A stretch of DNA of 64,000 nt from an uncultured Pelagibacteraceae bacterium (GCA_902628495.1 CACONH010000003.1:42487-106486), one strand, 5' to 3'; counted from the first letter of the stretch, positions 45,569 to 55,694 are shown. Notes: a model not told the origin generated them from the letters alone. Translations and numbers: made by a program.

Positions 45569-46821
45569 TTTAATCTTACCATATTATTTTTACTAGTTAT
45601 CTCTTGTTCTATTCTTAATAATTGATTGTATTTTGCAACTCTTTCTGATCTGCATAAAGAGCCTGTTTTTATTTGTGACGAATTTGTTCCTACTGCTAAA
45701 TCAGATATAAATGTGTCTTCAGAATCACCTGATCTATGTGAAATAATTGTTTGGTATCCAATTTTTTGTGCAAATTTAATTACTTCTAGTGTTTCTGTTA
45801 CAGTGCCTATTTGATTAAGTTTTATTAAAATTGAATTAGAAGATTGACTTATAAAACCTTTTTTTAATCTTTGTAAGTTTGTAACATACAGATCATCACC
45901 AACAATCTGAATACCTTTTTCTTTTTTTGTTAATTCAGACCATGCTTTCCAATCATTTTCAGCAAAAGGATCCTCAATTGATTTTATTTTAAATTTCCTA
46001 ATAATTTTTACATAGCCTTCTATAGATTTTCTTACAGAGGTATATTTATTTGAGTGTATTGAGTAATTACCGTTTTTATATAGTTCATTAGCAGCAACGT
46101 CTAAACATATAGAAACATCCTTTCCATTCACATAACCTGACCTTTTAATTGACTTTATTATTAAATTTAAAGCGTCTTCATTTTTATTAATCATTGGCGC
46201 AAATCCGCCTTCATCACCAACTGCTGTGGAAAAATTTTTATCTTTAATCAATTTTTTGAGATTTTGAATTACTAAAAAACAGATATTCATTGCCTCTGAA
46301 AAAGTTTTAGCTTTGTCTGGTCTAATCATGAACTCTTGAATTCTAAGACCGTTATTAGCATGAGCGCCACCATTAATTATATTCATTAGTGGAAATGGAA
46401 GCTTAAAATTTTTTTTTATAAAAAAATTTTTATATAAAGGAATATTTTTGATTTTTGCTGATAATTTTTTAACAGCCATAGACACTGAAAGTATGGAGTT
46501 TGCACCGAGTTTGGTTTTTTGTTTTGTACCATCTAATCTAATCAAAATAGAGTCTATTAATTCTTGATTATGAACATTTTTATTCAAAATTTTTTTTGAG
46601 ATTATTTTATTAACAAAAAAAACAGCTTTAAAAACACTTTTTCCTAAATATTTTTTATTTTTTTTATCTCTTTTTTCATATGCTTCGTAAGTTCCAGTTG
46701 ATGCACCAGATGGGCATATTGCTTTGGAAGAAATATTTCTACAAAAAACTTCAGTCTCAATTGTTGGAAATCCACGGCTATCGAAAACTTGTCTTGCTAC
46801 AACTTTCGTGATTTTAGCCAT
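45562..46821 (-). CDS. eno: Enolase
   Basis: Interconverts 2-phosphoglycerate and phosphoenolpyruvate. The 419 residues contain NGGAHANNGLRIQEFMI, VGDEGGFAP (catalytic Glu), the Mg ligands in CLDVAANELY, SIEDPFAENDW and VGDDLYVTN, the catalytic Lys in LIKLNQIGT, and ISHRSGDSED. Length is slightly under the usual 425-430. It sits between kdsA and ftsB; the PEP it makes is also the KdsA substrate. Confidence 0.97.
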   Translation of the reverse strand: MAKITKVVARQVFDSRGFPTIETEVFCRNISSKAICPSGASTGTYEAYEKRDKKNKKYLGKSVFKAVFFVNKIISKKILNKNVHNQELIDSILIRLDGTKQKTKLGANSILSVSMAVKKLSAKIKNIPLYKNFFIKKNFKLPFPLMNIINGGAHANNGLRIQEFMIRPDKAKTFSEAMNICFLVIQNLKKLIKDKNFSTAVGDEGGFAPMINKNEDALNLIIKSIKRSGYVNGKDVSICLDVAANELYKNGNYSIHSNKYTSVRKSIEGYVKIIRKFKIKSIEDPFAENDWKAWSELTKKEKGIQIVGDDLYVTNLQRLKKGFISQSSNSILIKLNQIGTVTETLEVIKFAQKIGYQTIISHRSGDSEDTFISDLAVGTNSSQIKTGSLCRSERVAKYNQLLRIEQEITSKNNMVRLKC

Positions 46822-46831
46822 AATTTATTTT

Positions 46832-47656
46832 TTAATTTTTAATTAGTTTATCTATTTGAACTAATTTATTTAATAAAGTATCTAACTCATTTAGAGGAAT
46901 CATATTTGGTCCATCTGAGGGAGCGTTATCTGGATCTTGATGTGTCTCTATAAACACAGCAGCAACTCCTACTGCAACCGCAGCTCTTGATAAATGCGAA
47001 ACAAACTCTCGTTCACCACCGCTTTTATTTCCTAATCCACCAGGTTGTTGAACTGAATGAGTTGCATCAAAAACTATAGGATAACCTAGTTTTGACATTA
47101 TAGGCAAAGATCTCATATCTGATACTAAAGTGTTATAGCCAAAGCTTGCACCTCTTTCAGTTATTAAAATATTGTTATTACCAGAGTCAGAAATTTTTTT
47201 CGTAACATTATTCATATCCCATGGAGCTAAAAATTGTCCTTTTTTAACATTAATGATTTTATTTGTTTTGGCTGCAGCAACTAGTAAATCAGTTTGTCTG
47301 CATAAAAAGGCTGGAATTTGAATAATATCAACATGGTTAGCCACAGCTGAACATTGTTCTACACTATGAACATCTGTTAAAATTGGTATTCCTAATTTTT
47401 TTTTTATTTTATCAAAAACTGGCAATGAGTTTTCTAAACCTGCGCCTCTTTTTCCTTTTAAACTTGTCCTATTAGCCTTGTCAAAAGATGTTTTATAAAC
47501 AAATCCAACATTGTGTTTTTTCGCGATCTCCCCTATTTTGCCTGCCATATCCATCGCGTGTTGCTCAGTTTCTAACTGGCATGGACCTGCAATAAGACAA
47601 ATTTGTTTATCGTTTGATATTTGAATATCGTTACAATTAATTGTTAGATTTTTCAT
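46832..47656 (-). CDS. kdsA: 3-deoxy-D-manno-octulosonate 8-phosphate synthase
   Basis: Condenses arabinose 5-phosphate and phosphoenolpyruvate to KDO-8-phosphate for the lipopolysaccharide core. I start at the ATG at 47656 (MKNLTINCNDIQ, 274 residues); the ORF-track start uses a GTG 18 bases upstream. Motifs are IAGPCQLETEQHAM, YKTSFDKANRTSLKGKRGAG (KANRSS-type), LTDVHSVEQ, IPAFLCRQTDLL and FDATHSVQQPGG. It overlaps pyrG by 20 bases. Confidence 0.95.
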   Translation of the reverse strand: MKNLTINCNDIQISNDKQICLIAGPCQLETEQHAMDMAGKIGEIAKKHNVGFVYKTSFDKANRTSLKGKRGAGLENSLPVFDKIKKKLGIPILTDVHSVEQCSAVANHVDIIQIPAFLCRQTDLLVAAAKTNKIINVKKGQFLAPWDMNNVTKKISDSGNNNILITERGASFGYNTLVSDMRSLPIMSKLGYPIVFDATHSVQQPGGLGNKSGGEREFVSHLSRAAVAVGVAAVFIETHQDPDNAPSDGPNMIPLNELDTLLNKLVQIDKLIKN

Positions 47657-49271
47657 TATTTTTTTTTGCTGCACTGATAAAAGTTGAGAATAAAGGATGT
47701 GGATCTAAAGGTCTAGATTTAAATTCAGGATGAAATTGAACTCCGATAAACCAAGGGTGATTTTTTAATTCAATTATTTCAGGTAAATTATTATCTGGTG
47801 ACAAACCTGAAAATAACATACCTTTTTTTTCAAATTTCTTTTTCATCCTAATATTAACCTCATATCGGTGTCTGTGTCTCTCATGAATAATTTTAGATTT
47901 ATAAATATCTTTTATTTGTGAATTGTGTTGTAATTTTGCTGTATACAAACCTAAACGCATAGTTCCACCTAATTTAGTAGAAGTTCCTTTAACAATTTTG
48001 CCATTTTTGCTCCACTCTTCGATTAAGCCAACAACTGGAAAACATTTTCTATCTAATTCACTAGATCCTGCTTTTTTTATTTTCAAAACATTTCTTGCAA
48101 ACTCTATTACGGCCATTTGCATTCCAAAACATATACCAAGAAAAGGTATATTATTTTTTCTTGCATAATTTATACATGCAATTTTACCTTCAGAGCCTCT
48201 TTTGCCAAAGCCACCTGGTATCAAAATTCCAGATGCATCACTTAATTTTTTTCTAATTTCTGATACTTTAAGTTTATCTGCCTCAATTCTTATTATGTTT
48301 ATTTTTACCTTATTTTTTATTCCACCATGAACTAAAGCTTCATCTAAGGATTTATATGCATCTTTTAAGTCCACGTATTTACCAACAATTGCAATATTTA
48401 TTACTTTTAAATTTTTATCAGTTACAATTTTTGTTACGTTTTTCCATGGAAATAGATTAATTTTTTTTTTTGGTTTTATTTTAAAATATTTTAAAACTTG
48501 TTTATCCAAACCCTCGTTATAAAAACTTATTGGTGCTTCATAAATAGTTTTTACATCAACTGTTTCTATAACTCTCTCTATTGGAATATTGCAAAATAGA
48601 GATATTTTTTTTCTTTGATCTAATGGTATTGATTGTTGAGATCTACAAATGATAATATCTGGTTGTATACCTATGCTTCTTAATTCTTTTACTGAATGTT
48701 GAGTTGGTTTTGTTTTAATTTCATCTGATGATTTTAAAAATGGCACTAGCGTTAAATGAACAAATAAACTTTTCTCTTTTCCAATATCGTTAGAAAATTG
48801 TCTAATAGCCTCTAAAAAAGGTAAACTCTCAATATCACCTACGGTTCCACCTATTTCACAAATAACAAAATCTTCATTTTTAATATCTTTTTTAATAAAC
48901 TGTTTAATTCTTTCTGTAACATGCGGTATAACCTGAACAGTTTTTCCTAAATAGTCTCCCTTACGCTCTTTAGAAATTATATCACTATAAATTTTTCCAG
49001 TTGTAATATTATCACTTTTTTTTGCAGATATATTTGTAAACCTTTCATAATGCCCAAGATCTAAGTCGGTTTCAGCTCCATCGTCAGTAACAAAAACTTC
49101 GCCATGCTGAAATGGACTCATTGTGCCAGGATCAACATTTAAATAAGGATCCATTTTTCTAATTCTTACTTTGTAACCTTGAGATTTGAGCAAATATCCT
49201 AGTGAAGCAGATGATAAACCTTTTCCAAGAGAAGAAACCACGCCGCCAGTGACAAAAATGAATCGCGCCAT
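47637..49271 (-). CDS. pyrG: CTP synthase
   Basis: Aminates UTP to CTP using glutamine. The 544 residues comprise the synthetase domain (FVTGGVVSSLGKGLSSASLG, the Mg/ATP site, and CEIGGTVGDIES) and a C-terminal glutamine amidotransferase with the nucleophile Cys in LGICFGMQMAV and the His-Glu pair in VQFHPEFKS. Length is normal. It follows secG by 44 bases and overlaps kdsA. The secG-pyrG-kdsA-eno order is conserved in alphaproteobacteria. Confidence 0.97.
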   Translation of the reverse strand: MARFIFVTGGVVSSLGKGLSSASLGYLLKSQGYKVRIRKMDPYLNVDPGTMSPFQHGEVFVTDDGAETDLDLGHYERFTNISAKKSDNITTGKIYSDIISKERKGDYLGKTVQVIPHVTERIKQFIKKDIKNEDFVICEIGGTVGDIESLPFLEAIRQFSNDIGKEKSLFVHLTLVPFLKSSDEIKTKPTQHSVKELRSIGIQPDIIICRSQQSIPLDQRKKISLFCNIPIERVIETVDVKTIYEAPISFYNEGLDKQVLKYFKIKPKKKINLFPWKNVTKIVTDKNLKVINIAIVGKYVDLKDAYKSLDEALVHGGIKNKVKINIIRIEADKLKVSEIRKKLSDASGILIPGGFGKRGSEGKIACINYARKNNIPFLGICFGMQMAVIEFARNVLKIKKAGSSELDRKCFPVVGLIEEWSKNGKIVKGTSTKLGGTMRLGLYTAKLQHNSQIKDIYKSKIIHERHRHRYEVNIRMKKKFEKKGMLFSGLSPDNNLPEIIELKNHPWFIGVQFHPEFKSRPLDPHPLFSTFISAAKKNNEKSNN

Positions 49272-49315
49272 GGAATTATGATATAGCTCTTATTAGTAAA
49301 AATTAAAAGTATTAA

Positions 49316-49618
49316 TTAATTATTTTGAGGGATCTTAGGAGCGTCACTATCAGTATTTTGCTCAATTTTATCCAATATAGATTTCTCAGGTTCTAATTCT
49401 TTATTTGAGAGAATAGTTAGACACAAACTACAGATTATAAATAAAGTTGCTACTATAGCGGTGGCTTTAGTAAAAAAATTACTGCTTGATCTTGAAAACA
49501 TATAATTTTCTTGACTAACTCCAATACCTAATGCTCCACCCTCTGATTGTTGGAATAGGACAAGTATAACCAATATTATAGCAAGTATTATATTTATTGT
49601 GAGTAATATATTTTCCAT
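49316..49618 (-). CDS. secG: Preprotein translocase subunit SecG
   Basis: Small accessory subunit of the SecYEG channel. The 100 residues have two membrane helices (about 3-20 and 52-70) flanking the conserved LLFQQSEGGALGIGVS-like segment (VLFQQSEGGALGIGVS) and FFTKATAIVATLF. The tail is polar and acidic. It is 5 bases from tpiA upstream and 44 bases from pyrG downstream. With secD, secF and yajC elsewhere in the window, much of the Sec machinery is represented. Confidence 0.94.
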   Translation of the reverse strand: MENILLTINIILAIILVILVLFQQSEGGALGIGVSQENYMFSRSSSNFFTKATAIVATLFIICSLCLTILSNKELEPEKSILDKIEQNTDSDAPKIPQNN

Positions 49619-49623
49619 GATGT

Positions 49624-50373
49624 TTAATTAATAGTTTTTTTAATTATATCAATAAATTTTTTAGAATTTTGAGACGCTCCTCCTATCAAAAAACCATTTA
49701 TTTCCTTAATTTGTTTTAAATTATTTATGTTTTGGTTGTTTACTGATCCTCCATAAATAATTTTTGATTTTTGGTTTTTAAATTTATTCTTAATAATTTT
49801 TTTAATAATAATTACCTGTTTTGTTAATTCTTTATTTGTTAAAACTTTTCCAGTGCCAATAGACCAAACAGGTTCATATGCAAAAATAATTTTATCGATT
49901 TTTTTAATTTTTTTTAATCCCAAATCGATTTGCTGTTTTAAAATTTTATTAGTTTTCTTATTTTTTTTTTCAAATAAATTTTCCCCAATGCAAAAAATTA
50001 CATTTAAGTTATTCAAAATTGCACTATGAATTTTTTTATTGATTTGAGTATTAGTTTCTCCATTAGATCTGTTTTCAGAGTGACCAATTATGACATACTT
50101 AGCACCTAATTTTTTTATCATAGTAGAGCTAATTGATCCTGTGTAAGGTCCGGTATTTATTTCGTAATGACAATTCTGAGCGCCAACATCTAAACTGGTT
50201 TTCCTAGTTTTAATTACAAAGTAGTTTAAAAGCGTATATGGAGGACAATAAATAATTTTTGCATTTTTATAATTCTTTTTTTTGCTTAAATTTATGACAC
50301 TTTCTATAGATTTCACTGAATTTAAATTTCCAAACATTTTCCAGTTTGCAATGAATAATATTTTGTTTGTCAT
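49624..50373 (-). CDS. tpiA: Triosephosphate isomerase
   Basis: Interconverts dihydroxyacetone phosphate and glyceraldehyde 3-phosphate. The 249 residues include the N-terminal ANWKMFGN (catalytic Lys), IGHSENR (catalytic His), AYEPVWSIGTGKV with the catalytic Glu and flexible loop, and the phosphate-binding IIYGGSVN and FLIGGASQ. It heads the tpiA-secG-pyrG-kdsA-eno run and is divergent from the PpiD-like gene across 56 bases. Confidence 0.96.
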   Translation of the reverse strand: MTNKILFIANWKMFGNLNSVKSIESVINLSKKKNYKNAKIIYCPPYTLLNYFVIKTRKTSLDVGAQNCHYEINTGPYTGSISSTMIKKLGAKYVIIGHSENRSNGETNTQINKKIHSAILNNLNVIFCIGENLFEKKNKKTNKILKQQIDLGLKKIKKIDKIIFAYEPVWSIGTGKVLTNKELTKQVIIIKKIIKNKFKNQKSKIIYGGSVNNQNINNLKQIKEINGFLIGGASQNSKKFIDIIKKTIN

Positions 50374-50429
50374 AGTATTAAATATAATTTATAGATTTGT
50401 TTTTATAGTTCAATATTTTATCATATGTT

Positions 50430-51845
50430 ATGTTAAATAAACTCAGAAATTTCACTAAAACTAAACTGGCCACAGTATTAATAGGTATAATAATAATTCC
50501 TTTTGTCTTTTGGGGTATGGGAGGAGTTTTTCAAGGCGGCAATACGAATAACATAGCGAAGATTAAAAACGTAAATATTTCAACTGAAGATTTTTTTGAT
50601 CACATAAGATCTCTTGGAATTAATGAAGAAATCATTAGTAAAAACATTGAAAATAATATTCTTACAGAAATTTTAAATGATCTTTTGGCAAAAAAATTTA
50701 TTGAATTAGAAATTAAAAAACTTGGTATTAATATAGATGATAAAAGTTTACTTTTAATTATTAAAAATAATAAAAACTTTTTAGATGATAATAAAAAATT
50801 TAGTAGACTTAAGTATGAAAAATTTCTTTTAGAGAATAATATCACCTCTTCAGAATTTGAAAAAAGATTAAAAAAAAGAGAGTTAGAAAAAATTCTTTTC
50901 AATTATTATAGCTCAGGCTTATATATTCCAGAATATCTGATAAAATATTTTAATTACAGTAAAAATAGAGGCATTGATGTCAAATATGTTTCTTTGGAAA
51001 GTAATTATAAAAAAAAGGAAGAATTCAATGAAACAGATATTAAGAATTATATTGAAACGAATAAGGACGATTTAAAAGTTGATTTTGTTGATGTTAAATA
51101 CGTAAAATTAACACCCGAAATTTTAACTGGATCATCAGATTATAATGAAGGTTACTATGAAATAATAGACAAAATAGAAAACGAAATATTTAATAAAAAC
51201 AGTTTGGAAGAACTGCTGAGTGAATATGAAGGAATTAAAATAAATGAAATAAAGGAGCTAAGTCAAAAAAATGTAGACACCGATTTACAAGATATTTTTA
51301 ATTATAAAGAAAGTGACCAAATACAAATTTTGGATAAAGAGGATTATTTCTTAATCTTTAAAAATAAAAATTATAAGCAAAAAATACCTAAAGTAGACAA
51401 ACACTTTTCAGCTGAAATAAAAGAAATTTTATATAAGGAAAATAGATACAATTATAATCAGAAATTATTTTCGAAAATTAGTACTAAAAAATTTAACGAT
51501 GATGATTTTAACAATTTAGTTAAGAATAAAAATGAATATAAAAAAGCTCAAATTAAATCTATTAAAGATAACAATACTTTTGAGATAAATTCAGTAGAAT
51601 TAATTTATTCAATGCCAATTGATAGTTTTATGCTAGTGGCTGATGATAAAGAAACAGTATATCTTTTGAAAATTTTAGGAATAAAAAAAAATGAATTTAA
51701 GAGTGATGATAAAGAAATATTTTTAAAAACTAAGGAAAAAATTAAGGATGAGATATATTCATCTTATGATCAATTTTTAAATCAAAATTATAAAGTTGAA
51801 ATAAATTATAATACTCTAGAGAGAACAGAAAATTATTTTAAATAA
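50430..51845 (+). CDS. PpiD/SurA-like membrane-anchored periplasmic chaperone
   Basis: The 471 residues begin MLNKLRNFTKTKLATVLIG, a membrane anchor and the PpiD-type segment FVFWGMGGVFQGG, followed by the SurA_N-like helical domain with a repeated ITSSEFEKRLKKRELEKILF pattern. It is shorter than PpiD relatives (about 620), and I cannot find a clear parvulin rotamase motif, so it may be a chaperone without isomerase activity. It is divergent from tpiA and shares one base with trpE, matching the alphaproteobacterial tpiA-ppiD-trpE order. Confidence 0.8.
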   Translation: MLNKLRNFTKTKLATVLIGIIIIPFVFWGMGGVFQGGNTNNIAKIKNVNISTEDFFDHIRSLGINEEIISKNIENNILTEILNDLLAKKFIELEIKKLGINIDDKSLLLIIKNNKNFLDDNKKFSRLKYEKFLLENNITSSEFEKRLKKRELEKILFNYYSSGLYIPEYLIKYFNYSKNRGIDVKYVSLESNYKKKEEFNETDIKNYIETNKDDLKVDFVDVKYVKLTPEILTGSSDYNEGYYEIIDKIENEIFNKNSLEELLSEYEGIKINEIKELSQKNVDTDLQDIFNYKESDQIQILDKEDYFLIFKNKNYKQKIPKVDKHFSAEIKEILYKENRYNYNQKLFSKISTKKFNDDDFNNLVKNKNEYKKAQIKSIKDNNTFEINSVELIYSMPIDSFMLVADDKETVYLLKILGIKKNEFKSDDKEIFLKTKEKIKDEIYSSYDQFLNQNYKVEINYNTLERTENYFK

Positions 51846-53296
51846 TGCTTAATATTAAATTTGAAAAGTTTAAAAAGACGCATAAAAAAAAAATTAATCA
51901 GGTTTTATATTATGAGTTAAAGTCAAACAATTCTAGAGAGGTTGAAAACTTAATAAATAATTTTTTACAAGATAAAAATAGCTTTATTTTTGAGTCTGTT
52001 GAAAAAGGAATAATAAAAGGTAGATACACAATATTTGGAAAAAATCCAGATAAAATATGGGAATTTAACAATAAAAATATTTATTACTTAAACAAAAATA
52101 AGAAAAAAAAAATCAAAGGTGATCCTGTTAAAATCATAAATAATATTATTAAAAATTTTAACTTTAAAACTCCAAAAAAATTACCCCCATTATGTAGTTT
52201 GTTAGCCGGCTATTTTTCTTATGATACAATAAGATATTTTGAAAAAATCAAAGATACTTGTATCGATGATCTTAAAATACCAGATATTAGAATAATGCGA
52301 CCAACTACTCTAGTAATACACGATAACTTAAAAAAAAAAATTTTTTTTATTAAAAATTGTTTTTCAGATAAAAAAATTTCTAATTACGAAAAGAAGTATA
52401 CAGATATTCAGGATGAGCTTAATAATTTAATTATTCAATCAAAAATATCTGCAAGTTACAAAGGTAGAAATTTGGTAAAAAAAACCATTAAGTCAAATAT
52501 TTCAAAAAAACAGTTTTTGGAAAATGTTAAAAAGGCAAAAAAATACATTCAAATTGGCGACATATTTCAAGTTGTTTTAAGTCAACGTTTTGAAACAAAG
52601 TTGACGAAAAAACCCCTTAGCATTTATAAAAGATTAAGATTGACAAATCCGTCCCCTTTTATGTTTTATTTTAACTTTAACGATTTTCAAATTATTGGTG
52701 CAAGTCCTGAAATCTTAGTTAGACTAAGAAATAATAAAGTTACAATTAGGCCAATAGCGGGGACAAGGCCTCGTGGGAAAAATCTTAGTGAAGATAATTT
52801 TTATAAAAAGGATCTTTTATCAGATAAAAAAGAAATTTCCGAACATCTTATGCTGTTAGATTTAGGGAGAAATGATATTGGAAAAATTTCTAAAATAAAT
52901 ACAGTAAAAGTTACAGAACAATTTAAAATCGAGAAATATTCACATGTAATGCATATTGTTTCAAATGTGACAGGCAAATTTGATAAAAAAAGGTCAAAAT
53001 ATGATACACTGATGGCTGGCTTCCCAGCAGGCACTGTATCAGGCGCACCAAAAATAAGAGCTATGGAAATTATTGATGAATTAGAAAAAAATAAAAGAAA
53101 AATTTATGCTGGGGGAATTGGTTATTTTTCTGCTAATGGTGACTTTGATACTTGTATCGCCTTAAGAACAGCTTTAGCTAAAAATGGAAAATATTATGTA
53201 CAAGCTGGAGCAGGTATTGTTGCTGATAGTATTCCAGAAAAAGAATTTCAGGAGACAGTAAATAAATCTAAAGCTTTAATTAAGGCTCTCGATTAA
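51845..53296 (+). CDS. trpE: Anthranilate synthase component I
   Basis: Makes anthranilate from chorismate with ammonia from TrpG. The 483 residues include the feedback region FIFESVEKGIIKGRYTIFG (Ser near the tryptophan site), NPSPFMFYF, SPEILVRL, the PIAGTRPRG motif, DLGRNDIGKI, FPAGTVSGAPKIRAMEII and a C-terminal YVQAGAGIVADS. It is a separate subunit, unlike the TrpE-TrpG fusions of some alphaproteobacteria. It shares one base with the upstream chaperone and is followed immediately by trpG; I see no leader peptide attenuator. Confidence 0.96.
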   Translation: MLNIKFEKFKKTHKKKINQVLYYELKSNNSREVENLINNFLQDKNSFIFESVEKGIIKGRYTIFGKNPDKIWEFNNKNIYYLNKNKKKKIKGDPVKIINNIIKNFNFKTPKKLPPLCSLLAGYFSYDTIRYFEKIKDTCIDDLKIPDIRIMRPTTLVIHDNLKKKIFFIKNCFSDKKISNYEKKYTDIQDELNNLIIQSKISASYKGRNLVKKTIKSNISKKQFLENVKKAKKYIQIGDIFQVVLSQRFETKLTKKPLSIYKRLRLTNPSPFMFYFNFNDFQIIGASPEILVRLRNNKVTIRPIAGTRPRGKNLSEDNFYKKDLLSDKKEISEHLMLLDLGRNDIGKISKINTVKVTEQFKIEKYSHVMHIVSNVTGKFDKKRSKYDTLMAGFPAGTVSGAPKIRAMEIIDELEKNKRKIYAGGIGYFSANGDFDTCIALRTALAKNGKYYVQAGAGIVADSIPEKEFQETVNKSKALIKALD

Positions 53297-53872
53297 ATGA
53301 AGATTGTATTAATAGATAATTACGATAGTTTTACTTATAACCTTTACCATTATATTTCTCAATTAAAGTGTAAAGTTGAAGTTTACAGAAACGATAAAAT
53401 TGATACAAAAACAATTTTAAGAAAAAAATTTGAAAAAATTGTTATATCACCTGGACCTGGCAATCCAAGTCAATCAGGTAACTGTCTAAAGATAGTGAGA
53501 TCAATTTATAAAAAAATACCTATATTAGGTGTTTGCTTAGGACACCAGATTATTGGTCAAGTTTTTGGTTCGAAAATAGTTCAGGCAAGAAGACTTATGC
53601 ATGGTAAGACAAGTCTTATAGTTTCAAAACAAAAAGGAATTTTGAGGAATTTACCTAAGAATTTTGAAGCCACAAGATATCATAGTTTAATTGTAGATAA
53701 AAAAACCTTATCAAAAGAGCTTGAAATCACAGCGGAAACAAAGGATGGATTAATAATGGGTATTCAACATAAAAAATTTAATATACATGGTGTACAGTTT
53801 CATCCTGAAAGTATTAAAACAAAATTAGGTATTAAAATATTAAAAAATTTTATTGATTTAAAAAATTCATGA
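53297..53872 (+). CDS. trpG: Anthranilate/aminodeoxychorismate synthase glutamine amidotransferase
   Basis: Supplies ammonia from glutamine to TrpE, and possibly to a PabB. The 191 residues have IDNYDSFTYNLYHY, ISPGPGNPSQSG, the nucleophile Cys in GVCLGHQIIGQ, MHGKTS, and the catalytic His-Glu in VQFHPESIKT. The ATG directly follows the trpE stop, and the gene overlaps trpD by 4 bases. Confidence 0.95.
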   Translation: MKIVLIDNYDSFTYNLYHYISQLKCKVEVYRNDKIDTKTILRKKFEKIVISPGPGNPSQSGNCLKIVRSIYKKIPILGVCLGHQIIGQVFGSKIVQARRLMHGKTSLIVSKQKGILRNLPKNFEATRYHSLIVDKKTLSKELEITAETKDGLIMGIQHKKFNIHGVQFHPESIKTKLGIKILKNFIDLKNS

Positions 53873-54861
53873 AACATTTTATAAAAAAAATAAAGAATAA
53901 AGAAGATTTATCTTTTGAGGAAAGTAAAGCGGCTTTTAAATTATTAATGGAAGGTAAAGTAAATGAGCAAGATATTTTTGACTTTCTAACATTTTTATCA
54001 GCAAAAGGAGAGGCCTCAGATGAAATTGCAGGTGGTGTTTACATTCTGCGAGAAAAATCCAAAAGAGTTAATGTTGATAATTGTATTGATACTTGCGGAA
54101 CTGGTGGTGATGGCATGAACACACTAAATATATCAACAGCATCTGCATTATTGCTAGCAAGTATGGGAATTAAAGTTGCAAAACATGGTAATAAAGCTGT
54201 GTCCTCTAAATGTGGATCAGGAGATGTTTTAGAGGCATTAAATATAAACATAAATTTTGAAGTAGAAGATATTGAAACTCAAATAAATGAAAATAATTTT
54301 GGGTTCATGTTCGCACCTAATTATCACAGTGCAATGAGGTTTGTAGGGCCAACTAGAAAAAAAATAGGTAAAAGAACTATATTTAATATGATTGGTCCTT
54401 TAAGTAGCCCTGCTTTAGTAAAAAGACAAGTAGTTGGAGTTTTTGAAAACAAACTTCTAAAAATTTTTGCAAATGCTTTAAATAATTTGGATATTAAATT
54501 TGCATGGATTGTAAATAGCGAAGACGGTTTAGATGAGATTTCACCATATGCAAAAACAAATGTTATCCAATTAAAAGATAATAAAATTTCTGAAATTACT
54601 ATTGACCCAAAAGAATTAAACATTAATGCAGATAACTTTGAAAATATTGTCGGAAATGATGCAAAATTTAATGCAGATAAGTTAATTAATATATTTAAAG
54701 GTGAAGACAATGACTTTTCTAAGGCTGTATGTCTAAATGCAGCCGCGGGTTTAATTGTATCGGAAAAATACGATGATTTTAAATTAGCTTATAACTACTC
54801 AAGAGATTTTATAACGTCAGGAAAGTCTTATAAACATTTAATGAAAATCCAAAATGGCTGA
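53869..54861 (+). CDS. trpD: Anthranilate phosphoribosyltransferase
   Basis: Attaches the phosphoribosyl group to anthranilate, the second step of tryptophan synthesis. The 330 residues contain DTCGTGGDGMNTLNISTA (PRPP-binding glycine loop), KHGNKAVSSKCGSGDVLEAL, FMFAPNYHSAMRFVGPTRK and FNMIGPLSSPA. Length is normal. It overlaps trpG by 4 bases and trpC by 8 bases. Confidence 0.96.
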   Translation: MKHFIKKIKNKEDLSFEESKAAFKLLMEGKVNEQDIFDFLTFLSAKGEASDEIAGGVYILREKSKRVNVDNCIDTCGTGGDGMNTLNISTASALLLASMGIKVAKHGNKAVSSKCGSGDVLEALNININFEVEDIETQINENNFGFMFAPNYHSAMRFVGPTRKKIGKRTIFNMIGPLSSPALVKRQVVGVFENKLLKIFANALNNLDIKFAWIVNSEDGLDEISPYAKTNVIQLKDNKISEITIDPKELNINADNFENIVGNDAKFNADKLINIFKGEDNDFSKAVCLNAAAGLIVSEKYDDFKLAYNYSRDFITSGKSYKHLMKIQNG

Positions 54862-55660
54862 AAATATTCTTGAAAAAATAATTAAAAAGAAAATCGAGAA
54901 AATTGAAAATTTAAAAAAAACTACAAAATTAGAGACTTTAATTGAATTAATAAATAAAAATAACTCTTTTATAAACTTTAAAGATAAAATTCAAAAAAAT
55001 ATAAATAATAGAAAATTATCTATTATTGCTGAAATAAAGAAAGCAAGCCCATCTGCTGGTATAATTATTAAAGATTATAATCCAGTAGAAATAGCTAATA
55101 CTTACAATCAAAATAAAGTAACCTGTTTGTCTGTTTTAACTGAAGAAGACTTTTTTTTAGGAAACCTAATACATATTAGTAAAATTAAAGAAAAAATTAA
55201 ATTACCAATTCTCTGTAAAGATTTCTTCGTTGATAAATTTCAAGTTCCTTTAGCTAAAAGTTATGGAGCCGATGCAATACTAATTATAATGGCTGGTGTC
55301 AGTGAAACTTTAGCTAATGAGTTATATGAAGAAGCAATAAAATTAAATATGACTGTAATTGTTGAGGTTCATACAGTTGAGGAGGCTAAACAAGCACTAA
55401 AGTTTAAAAGTGCTCTTATAGGGATTAATAATAGAAACCTTAAAACTTTGAAAACTGACATAAATACAACTTTTGATATTCATGATGTTTTGAAAAACCA
55501 CACTGGGCCACTAATATCTGAGAGTGGCATTAAAACAAAAGAAGAGTTATTAGAACTATCTAACAAAACAACGATTAAAACTTTTTTAATTGGTGAATCA
55601 CTTTTAAAAAATTTAGATAATAATTCTATTTTTTCAGTTCTGGAGATAAATAATCCCTAA
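54854..55660 (+). CDS. trpC: Indole-3-glycerol phosphate synthase
   Basis: Closes the indole ring in tryptophan synthesis. The 268-residue barrel shows IAEIKKASPSAGII (phosphate and catalytic Lys), LSVLTEEDFFLG, LCKDFFVDKFQV, VEVHTVEEA, IGINNRNLKT and SESGIKTKEE. It is not fused to trpF. It is the last trp gene here; trpF, trpB and trpA are outside the window. In many alphaproteobacteria moaC and moeA lie between trpC and lexA; here lexA follows after 73 bases. Confidence 0.96.
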   Translation: MAENILEKIIKKKIEKIENLKKTTKLETLIELINKNNSFINFKDKIQKNINNRKLSIIAEIKKASPSAGIIIKDYNPVEIANTYNQNKVTCLSVLTEEDFFLGNLIHISKIKEKIKLPILCKDFFVDKFQVPLAKSYGADAILIIMAGVSETLANELYEEAIKLNMTVIVEVHTVEEAKQALKFKSALIGINNRNLKTLKTDINTTFDIHDVLKNHTGPLISESGIKTKEELLELSNKTTIKTFLIGESLLKNLDNNSIFSVLEINNP

Positions 55661-55694
55661 TTTGCTCATCTTTTTAACTATTGTTAATTGTAGA

